A program made the position numbers and the translations under genes. Positions 10,701 through 20,032 of a stretch of DNA of 64,000 nt are shown here, piece after piece; positions within the stretch are counted from its first letter, which is position 1, and each line of letters opens with the position of its first letter. Origin of the DNA: Heracleum sosnowskyi (taxonomy: Eukaryota; Streptophyta; Magnoliopsida; Apiales; Apiaceae); assembly GCA_030848705.1 (NCBI GenBank), contig CM061238.1, positions 29,604,655 to 29,668,654 of the forward strand, read 5' to 3'. The notes beneath the pieces were generated by a model, which saw only the letters and a list, made by a program, of their open reading frames with translations, had not been told where the DNA came from and ran no database searches.

Positions 10701-10927
10701 CTGGTATTATTACTCAAGAAAATCTTGATATGCTAGACTCTGTTCAAATGATTTTTCATAAGGTGTTAAAGAAGGAATTCTTGTTGTACTTTATGAATGA
10801 TGGAAGAGTTTATAAGGTTGCAGAGTCTGATGTAAATCTCAAATCTTATCAAGAATTGGAGTATGTTTTGTACTTGTTAAAAGTCAAAAACAGAAATACT
10901 CACAATGCTGCCTCAGTAATCAGATAA
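7751..10927 (+). CDS. Envelope-position ORF of copia element (plant transposon protein-like), truncated by TAA
   Basis: I chose the ATG at 7751 over the upstream in-frame one at 7727 because it has a better context (CTAATGGCA) and follows a leader-like stretch. The product is 1058 residues up to the TAA at 10925-10927. Residues about 30-215 form a compact domain (with ITAGTIRAAMGFPE) resembling the 'putative plant transposon protein' family found in many plant retroelement ORFs. Then comes a long acidic, Glu/Ala/Val-rich region with loose EAPEV-type repeats. A heptad-like coiled coil covers about 615-700 (VKSLNNRFDENQQMF onwards). A basic linker follows, then three near-copies of TSDVAQV (about 885-920), and a C-terminal conserved block. 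I see no signal peptide or membrane segment, so a true envelope role is unsupported. Confidence 0.75.
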   Translation: MATTAFVSSGLEFVPNNYTAPLNTANAPEAFHMIQRFLAQSAIGRALVEPATLSGLQIKAFWETGIYDDGGETGNPSIIFEFEETEYVITAGTIRAAMGFPEYPSYTIGMGDEDLIRMMREIGYSGPLTKIGQLKRPFLRKEWSFFFDCITRTFGKKCTNWDAIPTDSLQIGYSLLYDNHFDFARLMLTNLGEKMTENRGVVYFSRFCQLLVSYCVEGENVFEADVSCFKLHKRVFTDLVNKDIKKGIVGDLLLPTSVQQFVDAQVNSQTQAESQPEPPSTSVKPARGGRTKHIGTKPARRLSTEAGVSRPEAPASENEEIVTEAVPQDTPEIVVEEDILNADEDRVFVNTEAPEVFVQEDAANAEAVNLDRLNTDVTMDIDAPTSKANDVVEEAATHSDSRVFDLEAHTSIHSDHYTEGVEADQVTDQVEESLATHTDIISCDLDKGEEVNQMIKVTENIVEAVMDKEQEAADELNSENVILEALQQSVVEIVQREAEVFAQINSDIPEAVAEEKIDEAAQFTAENILPENAADNNEEAGNDAEGSHSHPSIQVSLADDVNSDERMEVNRQTNEHFQNMYYKNWADADCVFSAQRAADLLSDSVKKISNTDVLTSLQATVVQVKSLNNRFDENQQMFTNLRNEFSLRDTTLKLDRSFYSTQFKQQAKDSEEIKKRLGKVEENQAEMSTQLNSISNALELLTSVLLSDDVKKGESVPKDKCKDIQALRQRDDSTDGGSKGNKRKVIAQRQSRTRVNSSRQINSDKINSGGQSTSNLKSLVVSTNPSTDEEIAAKIFMKEHGKNVTIEDIQAEEQMLAEEHKKNLEAGIYKRKEIKAPRKKEVGISIKENIQQSIQNTRRPVIRNSDKGKGIMIEEPNLKKKDISTSDIAQVETRLDKSTSDVAQVDVSIEDMTTSDVAQVVQKSTLLPGFSKPKMIEDLKLEAVNFSKTRTVLGKEAYDKSGLGSHRERRTNIRSQDNISLAESGIITQENLDMLDSVQMIFHKVLKKEFLLYFMNDGRVYKVAESDVNLKSYQELEYVLYLLKVKNRNTHNAASVIR

Positions 10928-11290
10928 AAGATGCTAAGATCGAAGATGATGCTTGGAGGAGGAGTATCAAGTGCATATATTCCAAAATACAAAGATGCAC
11001 GTGGAAATCTTGTTGAGATGAGAAGAAATAGTGCAAAGCTCTCTACAGCTCTTGGTACAAAAGTTCTTGAATTCAACTTAGAATCTGATAAAGCTTATTA
11101 TATTAAGCTAGGGAATGAGATGAGGAAGAATTCCATCTATTCTCTGAGAGCTGCAATTTATCAGACTGGAGAATCTGATCCAGAGTTGAAAGAAGTGAAA
11201 AAGATCATGATGGAAGAGCTAGAAAGAGCTGAGAAGAAACTACTATCAGACTATATCAGGACAGTGCCTGAAATTCAAGAAATCAAGTAA
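10928..11290 (+). pseudogene. C-terminal remainder of the envelope-position ORF after the in-frame stop
   Basis: The frame continues without shift past the TAA at 10925-10927 for 120 residues to TAA at 11288-11290. The segment starts with a Met/Lys/Gly-rich stretch, has a block typical of folded protein (SAYIPKYKDARGNLVE) and ends in a charged helix. Continuity of frame and composition show that the stop is a secondary nonsense mutation and that the ancestral ORF was about 1179 residues. Confidence 0.7.
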
Positions 11291-11440
11291 AGTCTGACTG
11301 TAAGTTTTTAAATTTTCTATTCTAAGTCAAATTTAAACTCTGTTTTAAATTAAACTCTGTTATATGTTAAACACTGCATTTGTTAAATGTTTTTGACATC
11401 ATCAATTATATGTTTAACTTGTACATTTTATTATGAACAA

Positions 11441-11452
11441 GTTGGGGGAGAT
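11441..11452 (+). other. Polypurine tract of copia element
   Basis: GTTGGGGGAGAT lies directly before the TG that opens the 3' LTR. This is the standard site for plus-strand DNA priming in LTR elements. Confidence 0.85.
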
Positions 11453-11996
11453 TGTTAGATATAATTGTTGATGTTTGTTTATCAGTGTTTAAGCAACAGG
11501 AACTGACCAGAGTTTATCAGAAGCCGGTCAGAGTTTAATTAAACTCTGACAGGGTGAAGAGTTTAAAGGAAGCCGGTCAGAGTTTATTTAAAGTCTGACA
11601 AGGTGATAGTTGAATTAGCTGTCGGTGCTGAATTGAAGATTCTAGAAGCAATATATTCTGAAGATGGAAAGAAGCAGAATATATTGATACAGCTAAGGAA
11701 ACGGAATAGAAGATAAGAAACAATCCTTAATTGATAACAATTGTATAGCTAATTTGTAGGAATATCAATTAGATAAGGATTGTGTAACTGTGTACTATAT
11801 AAACACAGATAGGTTATCCCTAGAAGGGATGCGATCATTGAATATATTATTCTTGTAACCTAGAAGCTCTTTGTGATTCATTAACATCACTAAGAGAGAA
11901 TTATTTAATATAATTCAGTTTGTTGATTTACAAACCTGTGTTCTTGATTGTTATTCTCATACATACTTGATTATATATTGTGTATTCGGCCTAACA
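11453..11996 (+). repeat. 3' LTR of copia element (544 bp)
   Basis: Begins TGTTAGATATAATTG after the polypurine tract and ends GGCCTAACA, giving TG...CA termini with the short inverted TGTTAG/CTAACA expected of a copia LTR. The first 150 bases hold an internal repeat, AGCCGGTCAGAGTTT, at about 11520 and 11570, and an inverted pair CAGAGTTTAATTAAACTCTG near 11527-11546. The 5' LTR is outside the window, so the boundary rests on the TG/CA ends and the tract alone. Confidence 0.85.
11795..11804 (+). promoter_or_regulatory. TATA box in copia LTR
   Basis: CTATATAAAC lies in the second half of the LTR, at the usual place for the U3/R boundary. It would drive the full-length element RNA from the matching 5' LTR. 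Confidence 0.6.
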
Positions 11997-12029
11997 CATT
12001 TTTATATGATATCTAAATTTTGAAATACA

Positions 12030-13640
12030 TATAGACGAATCTTTTAACAAACATTAAATAGACAAAACATCTAATTATTTTTCTAGTTGCCATAATGACA
12101 TTCCGTTAAATGTTTCATATCTTATTAGTTTCATTTTTTATTCAACATTTTTTTGAAAAATATAAGTTTTAAGATTCTCTTATTGATATATAAATTATTA
12201 TAGTGTTATTTGATGGGATAAGATCCTCTTAAGTATTGTATATTGTTATATTTATAAAAAAAACAATGATACATGAAAATAAAAAAAATATTTTATAGGA
12301 ATAAATTTTTCTAAAATAAATTAAAATGGTACACAAAAATTAAAATGATAGATATTATTTTAAGTTCATTGAAACAAGATTTTCTTACGTGTTTATCCTC
12401 AAAATACAGGTCTTTTGTCCTTTTAGTCACACTAGCCACCACTAAGATTTGATTAAGTGTTTTATATCTAAATATTAACTAATTTATTTTTTTATCATTT
12501 TCTTCGAAAAGATATAAGTTCTAAGATTAAAGTTGTAAGTGTTGTACGAGATATATATGTTATTTTAGTGTTATTTGATAAGATAATATTCTCTTGAGTG
12601 TTGTAAATTTTTATATTTATTGAAACAAATAATGATACTCACTATTATTAAGTAAAAATTTACAATATTAATTTTAGAATGTCAAGAAAAAATTTTATAT
12701 TGTAAATGAAAATAAAGATCTTAGATATTTTTTAAATTCGGAGATTTTTCTTACCTGTTTAGATGCAATATGTATATTCACCTTTTTTTTTTGTGAATTT
12801 GTGGTCTTTTTAGGTATTCTCAAAGTCAATTTTCATATGGGTGAGTTTCCATGTGTTTTGTATCAAAATATTAATTATTTTATTTTTATTTTTACTTTTT
12901 TTTTGTAAATGTTATAAGTTGTGAGATTATCTTAAGTTATTGTACATTGATTTAATAATTATTCTAGTTTTATTTGATAAGATTCTCCAATGTGTTATAT
13001 TTATTTGATAAGATTCTTTATTGGAACAAGATTTTCTTAGGTATTTAACCTCAATATATTGGTTTTTTGGGGTGCCCTTTTAGTTACTCTTATAAGCACT
13101 AAAATCTCATAAAGTGTTATATATCTAAATATTAACTATTTTATTTTGTTCCATTTTTTTCGAAAAGAAATAAATTCCAAGATTGTTGTAAGTGTTGTAT
13201 ATGGATATATTTGTTATTTTAGTGTTATTTGATAAGATAATATTCTCTTGAATGTTGTAAATTTTTATATCTATTGAAAAATAATAATAATACTCCCTAT
13301 TATTATATAATAATTTCTGAATATGAATAATTTTTTTATATTGTGCATGAAAGTAAAAATTTTAGATATTTTTTAAATTCGTTGCAAAAAGATGTTTCTT
13401 ACGTGTCTATATGCAATATGTATATTAGTATATATATTTTTTCTAAATTTGTGATTTTTAGGTATTCTCGAAATCAATTTTTAAATGGTCTGTTGAGATT
13501 CCATTAAATGTTTTATATCAAAATATTAACTATTTTATTTTTTATTTTAATTTTTTTTTGAAAATGATATAAATTGTAAGATTATCTTAAGTGTTGTACA
13601 TCGATTTAATAATTATTCTAGTTTTAAAAATATTAAAATA
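12030..13640 (+). repeat. Diverged tandem repeat, about 655-bp unit made of two related halves
   Basis: Similar blocks recur: the segment at about 12388-12490 (TCCTCAAAATACAGGTC...) matches 13042-13145. The segment at 12490-12650 matches 13150-13310, and 12750-12885 matches 13400-13540. All offsets are about 650-660 bases. Within each unit the phrase around AGTGTTATTTGATAAGATAA recurs about every 330 bases, so the unit is itself a diverged dimer. No coding capacity. Source element not recognised. Confidence 0.7.
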
Positions 13641-15240
13641 TATTATTTAAAAAGGATATAAGTTTCAAATACACTTCGGAATCTCAAAAATAATAATTGG
13701 AACAAAATAATCTGTTATATTCTACAAAACACCTTAAAGAACCTCAAAAATTGTAAATTTTAAAATTATGCCTAAAAAGAAATAATACATTGAAAGAAAT
13801 TTCGAAGAAAATCAATGAACATATGTTGGATACAAAATTCATAATATATGATTTGTCAAACAAAATAAAAAATCTAAAAAATATATAACATAATAAATTA
13901 AGACTTTATTAATTTCCAAAACTCCTTGATGAACGTAAAAGGTGTTGAATAAATATATCTTTACACCAATTTTCTTTGCTAATATGTTGCTGACACTAGT
14001 TATGTATGAGATTTTTTTAGATATAACTCATTTCCATACTTGGAATCAATATTTTAAAATTTGAATTTTAAATATGTCAATCAATATTTGCATCTTTGAA
14101 AGATTCTGCTAAATGTTTTCAAAGTTCAATTGGAAAGATCATATAATCTTAAAAAAAACATATTAAAAAACGTTAGATTATCTTTTTTTAAAATGGGGAT
14201 CATTTTAATATGTAATACGATCTTAGTCCTGATTTACTAATAAATTCTTTCCTGTAATATGCACCGGGAGTTTTTAAGGTGTTCCTATTGGCTTATTGTT
14301 GTTGTATTAGCTCAATTCCAAATCTAGAATACATGACATAAATTTTGAATTTTAAATATATCCATCAATTTGGGAATCAGGTATAATGTAACTTTCTATA
14401 TAAAAAATATGCCCGACAAAATATAATAAAATCAGCTCAAACTTTTGTAAACTTTTGTTGTATGTCATTCTTACACCGTGTTGATCTGTATTCTTAACAA
14501 TTATAAAAACAATTACAAAAGACATATATCTTGAAAGGAAAATGAGTTCATTCACGAGGCCAAGTGTACTCAAAATTAATGTTTCGGAGTACTCCCATGA
14601 ATCAATAAGATGTTCTAGGTTCTGCTATGAGAAATATCACTGATAGGTAGGAGGGTGTAATGACGTATGAATATGAATTAACAACCAATATAACATGTTT
14701 AGAATCGGCATGCCACTTTATACAGAATCTGTATACTACCAAAGCACACTACAGACTGGAAAAGAAGTCCAAAATGTAGTGAAATACGTTAATAACATGT
14801 TTAGAATCTGCATGCCACTTTTTGAAAATACAATAAATTTTATGATACAACATAAAGAACAATATACTACCTTGCTGTCGTTAAGAACTTTAGATTATAT
14901 ACTAGTTGAATGCTATTAAGAACACTTTTGAAAACACCTTCGAGAACACCTCTCAGAACACCTTTCTTCATTATATACTGATAAGAATGTTTTAATCTGA
15001 TTTTATTATAATACATAATCAAAATTATTAGAATTGATTACAAGAATTAAATTGATAACTGATAAATAAAAAGTGTAGAGTTGACCATAAATCATATCTC
15101 ATCAAATCTTTACAAATATGGTAATAAATTAACAACATCTAATTAGATCATTACAAAAATGGTAATAAATTAAAAATAATACGTATGTTTTTTTTGTAAC
15201 ACAAATACTACCCTTTTACCATTTATCAACTAATATACAC
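13641..15240. other. AT-rich intergenic DNA; one 103-bp tandem duplication
   Basis: No gene or known element is seen in most of this stretch. At 14692 and 14795 the phrase AACATGTTTAGAATC(G/T)GCA recurs, a 103-base tandem duplication. Short ORFs here have no domain or codon signature. Confidence 0.5.
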
Positions 15241-16179
<939 letters not shown>

Positions 16180-16870
16180 GGGTGTAATCGAGTCGAACAC
16201 TGCCGGACTCGAGTTCAAACTCGATAAAAAAATTATGTCAAGCTTGAACTCGAGCTCAAGTTTAATTGGTCCTCCAATTTTTACATTGAAACTTGACTCA
16301 TAAAGCTTGAAATCTTGAATCGATTTAACTTGTTTTGAAAAAAAGTTTAAATATAAACGGTTCGAGTTGGGTTCATCTCGATAAAATATATGAATTATGT
16401 AAAATGTTGAATATTTACTTTGAAATATATTTATAATTCTTAAAAAAATTAAATATTAAAAGTTCGATTAGTCTCGCGAACCTCAAGAATCAAGTAATTT
16501 AAAACTTGAACTTTGCTCGGTAAAGTAGTTAAATAGCAAAAGCTCGAGCTCAGCGCGAATACTATCAAACTGAATTCGAAAATCTTATTAGCTGAGATTG
16601 AGTAACTCAAAAACTCGAATTGAACCTATTTAAAAAAAATTGAATATGAACAATCCGACTCAGGTTTGACTCGATAAAACATATAAATTAATAAAAATAT
16701 TGAAAAGTATAACAATAGCTAACTCGAGTTCAACTCGAATACTATCAAGCTGAATTTGAAAATTTTATTAGCCGAGATCAAGTAACTCGAAAACTCGAAT
16801 TGAACCTATTTCAAAAAAAGTTTGAATATGAATAATTCAGCTCGGGTTTGACTCGATAAAATATATGAAA
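16180..16870. repeat. CTCGA-rich degenerate repeat with a ~182-bp tandem part
   Basis: Opens with GGGGTGTAATCGAGTCG and is full of ACTCGA/TTCGAG words in both orientations. The block AACTCGAATTGAACC at about 16614 recurs at about 16795, followed each time by a matching 60-base stretch. It resembles common plant non-autonomous DNA transposons rich in CTCGAG words. No clean termini could be assigned. Confidence 0.5.
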
Positions 16871-16946
16871 ATAAAAATATAAAACATTATAATAAATGAG
16901 TTCTTGGTGTATGTAGTTAATGATTCATAAAAAAGTTCTAAGAATT

Positions 16947-17060
16947 TCTTTGGTGTAGTGGTTAGAGACGTGAATATAATTCATTTTTTTAATATTAATA
17001 TGATGGAAGTGTGAATTAGTAAATTACTAAATAGTCTGGAAAGGACTTATTGGCCTATAA
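16947..17060 (+). repeat. SINE-like unit with pol III A box
   Basis: TTGGTGTAGTGGTTAGAGAC contains TGGTGTAGTGG, which fits the tRNA/SINE A box (TRGYNNANNNG) exactly. Related, more damaged copies follow at about 17860-17975 and 18315-18425, all ending in a GGCCTATAATATA-like tail. The B box is missing here but present in the relative at 18546. Confidence 0.4.
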
Positions 17061-17133
17061 TATATATATATGTAATATATATGAAAATAAATGTAAAACA
17101 TTATAACAATGAGTTATTGGTGTATGTAGTTAA

Positions 17134-17834
17134 GAGCATCTCCAACCTTACTTAACCCTTAGGTTAAAAGTACAACTGGCAACTAAACAGTGTGATTTAT
17201 AGTCAACCTCTGTGAATATGGTCACTCCAACCACTGACTGTTGTTGTTCAAAATTAAAGCCATCAAGATATGGTTGGCCATATTTGGCCAAGTCTTACAG
17301 ATATGTAGAGACTTTCTCTACCTAATTTTTCTCTCCCTTGCTTTTTTCTTTCTTTTTCTTTTCAGCTGCAGCTTTGATTTGCACCGACCAAAATTTTCAA
17401 TATCCTTTTTAATATTTTTTTTTGTGTGAAATTAAAAATTATGGAGGCAACACAAAAATTAGCTAGTGTTAGTATTAAAAATAATGCTAGAGGTATTAAA
17501 TTGGATATAAAAATAGATATAAAATGACATGTTTCATTATTTGATTATTTATAAATAAATGTATAATGTCATTTACATCATTTTCACAAATTAAAATATT
17601 TCAAATTGACATATTAGCAACTCCACATTATCTTGTACCCAATTTCGGCACCTCTAGCATTGATATTAATATATATAAATTATTTTTCAATAAAAAAGTA
17701 TATTTTCAAAATATATCCAACCATTATAATCAACCCATTGGAGTACAACGCCTTACAGATTCAGTAAATTTTACCCAAATATTACTTTATATTATTTTAG
17801 CCAACCATTTTAGCTAACTCTATTGGAGATGCTC
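17134..17834. mobile_element. PIF/Harbinger (Tourist-like) MITE, 701 bp
   Basis: Terminal inverted repeats GAGCATCTCCAA and TTGGAGATGCTC match perfectly. The left flank ends TAA; the right flank starts CAA, consistent with a 3-bp TAA duplication that has lost one base by mutation. The flanking phrase GTAGTTAATGATTCAT is intact without insertion at about 16918-16933, which serves as an empty site. Target length and TIR sequence fit the Tourist type. No transposase ORF. Confidence 0.8.
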
Positions 17835-18550
17835 CAATGATTCATAAAATTGTTCTCAAAATTTGTTTGGTGTACGAGATGTGAATATAATTCATTTTTT
17901 TAATATTAATATGATGAAAGAGCGAATTAGTAAATTACTAAATAGTCTTAAAAGGGCTTGTTGGCCTTTAATATATGTAATATAATATAATATATACCGG
18001 ATGGATGGATGAGTTTTAAAATAAAGTTTAAATAACATACACATATTAAGAGTTATTTAAGTATAGGATAAATGAGCTTCAAAATCTTATCAAAATGGGC
18101 TATAAATTATTTTTCAATGAAAAAGTATTGTTTAAAAATTATAAATATACTATTTTCAAAATATATCCAACCATTATAATCAACCCATTGGAGTACAACG
18201 CCTTACAGATTCAGTAAATTTTACCCAAATATTACTTTATATTATTTTAGCCAACCATTTTAGCTAACTCCATTGGAGATGCTCCAATGATTCATAAAAT
18301 GGTTCTCAAAATTTCTTTGGTGTAGGAGATGTGAATATAATTCATTTTTTTAATATTAATATGATGAAAGAGCGAATTAGTAAATTACTAAATAGTCTTA
18401 AAAGGGCTTGTTGGCCTTTAATATATGTAATATAATATAATATATACCGGATGGATGGATGAGTTTTAAAATAAAGTTTAAATAACAAACACATATTAAG
18501 AGTTATTTAAGTATGGGGTAAATGAGCTTCAAAATTTTATCAAATGGGCT
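17675..18550. repeat. ~450-bp recent tandem duplication including a MITE right end
   Basis: 17675-18101 is repeated at 18102-18550 with few differences, for example one 22-base insertion near 18145. The copied unit includes the right end of the MITE at 17134-17834 plus its flank, so the duplication postdates the insertion. Confidence 0.85.
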
Positions 18551-18710
18551 CCTAGCATGATGGTTGAGGTGGTAACGTCAAATACCTTTGTTTCCAAAGG
18601 TCATGGGTTCAATTCTTGCTAGTAACAATATTTTTAATATATTTATACATTATAGGGGTATATAAGTAATTTAATAAATGGCATAGAAAGCCATGTTGGC
18701 CCATAATATA
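18546..18710 (+). repeat. SINE-like unit with B box
   Basis: The stretch CTAGCATGATGGTTGAGGTGG is A-box-like and is followed about 45 bases later by GGGTTCAATTCTTGC, which is close to the B box GGTTCNANNCC. The tail GTTGGCCCATAATATA is shared with the units upstream. This is probably a tRNA-derived SINE. Confidence 0.45.
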
Positions 18711-20032
18711 GATAATAGATGTGATTCTTGTAACGTTTTGTGCATTTAAACGATTTGTTATTCTGTTATTAATTCCTGCTTTTATTTAAGGTGAATTACC
18801 AATTGAGATTTCGTAATTTGTGCCAAATTTTTTGTTATTAATTATTAGTTTAGCTGCCAATTTTGAATGGTAGATTTCCAATGTATTACAACTCATTTGG
18901 TATATTTTGCATTAAAAAAGTTAATGTGATGTATGATGTTTATTTTGTGCCTTGTTGAGTTAGTGTCTGGTGGTTTTGGACATTTATGGTGGCATTTTTG
19001 ACCATATATGTTGGTGATAATGTCGTGTTAATCACGAATTTGTGTCATTTTGATGACTTATTTATTCATAATTGGAGTATTACAAAATCCTATATTTCAT
19101 ATTTTGAAAATTCAATCAATTTTAATTGTTGGTTTAGTTGATTTATGTGTTTTAAAAATTATTTTACTTCTTATTTCCTGTTTTATTCAAATTATTTACT
19201 ATTGGTTCCTTGATTAGTGCCCGGACTATCAATTTGTGTATATTTAAAATGTGTGTCATTTATTGTGATATTGTGATTTTGTGTTTAATAAAGCAATAAA
19301 ATATTTTGTATCTAACCAAAGGATTTTTTCCTTTGGTTAGATTAATAGTCTATTTAGCTATTTTTATTGTTTTATTCTTTTTGGTATTAACTAGAAATCT
19401 CAATAGAAGAGATACTTTACTTGGTATTTTAATTTAATATTTTTAATCATAGGTTTTAATAATATAATAAAGAAGATCCAACTATAATAAGTTCTTCAAA
19501 TTTCTAATATATATTTTTATAAAGTCTGACTTCTTTCTGATTTTTCTATTCCAGGGGCACCCTTTGGACAGGTTTTTGCGGTGGATAAGGTTCGTAAATA
19601 AAACAGTCAACCTAGTCTATCTCATCCCCAAGATAAGTCATTTCGCTTAACTTGTATTGTTTCGGGTGTTTTCTTTTCAGACATTAACGATTTATCGTCT
19701 AAACTTCCGGGAACATCTTGCACGTCCTTCGGCTAGATGATAAACTTTACTGAATGAAGGAAACTTCTTTTATTGTGCTTTGTATTTCGATACATTCTTT
19801 ACGAGAAGGTATCCCCTGACAAAAAAAAAATCCTAAAAGGGAAGTGGGTATGACATAGGGGTATGAGTATTAATGTTCTTTTTACTAAAATCTTAAAACC
19901 TTAAAAAAGAACAATAGTGTCATCCAATGTCTTAAAACCTTAAAAAAGAACATAGAATGTCTCTACCGACTTGTGTTGGTAAGAATATGAGTATTATTCA
20001 TTGTAGAACCTCCCGAAATCTTAAGTAATCTA
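18711..20032. other. Intergenic DNA, no gene recognised
   Basis: T-rich sequence. A slightly GC-richer stretch at about 19550-19830 has exon-like composition (near GGGGCACCCTTTGGACAGG) but no long ORF and no recognisable protein. It could be a non-coding RNA or a relic. Confidence 0.35.
19311..19341. repeat. Perfect 13-bp hairpin with T5 loop
   Basis: TCTAACCAAAGGA is followed by five T and its exact reverse complement TCCTTTGGTTAGA. Function unknown. Confidence 0.7.

Larger units (their letters stand above)
1..11996 (+). mobile_element. Ty1/copia retrotransposon, SIRE/Maximus-like, 5' end outside window
   Basis: The order is gag, protease, integrase, reverse transcriptase, RNase H, a long spacer with an antisense ORF, a second long sense ORF, a polypurine tract and a 3' LTR. 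Integrase lying before reverse transcriptase defines Ty1/copia. A long extra ORF between pol and the 3' LTR is the hallmark of the SIRE/Maximus (Agnovirus-type) lineage. The left end and the 5' LTR lie before base 1, so LTR divergence and target-site duplication cannot be assessed. The element is disabled: in-frame stops in gag at 804-806 and 1629-1631, a frame change near 1930, another near 2240-2270, and a stop at 10925-10927 in the second ORF. The 7-mer AACTCTG recurs throughout. Lineage is inferred from architecture and protein similarity, not from a search. Confidence 0.93.

Noticed and set aside
745..11546. AACTCTG copies as a CRISPR-like array
   Set aside because: Spacing is irregular, copies are 7-10 bases, many are in coding sequence, and this is plant nuclear DNA.
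18546..18710. True tRNA gene
   Set aside because: Only the A- and B-box-like words fit; no cloverleaf or acceptor stem can be formed.
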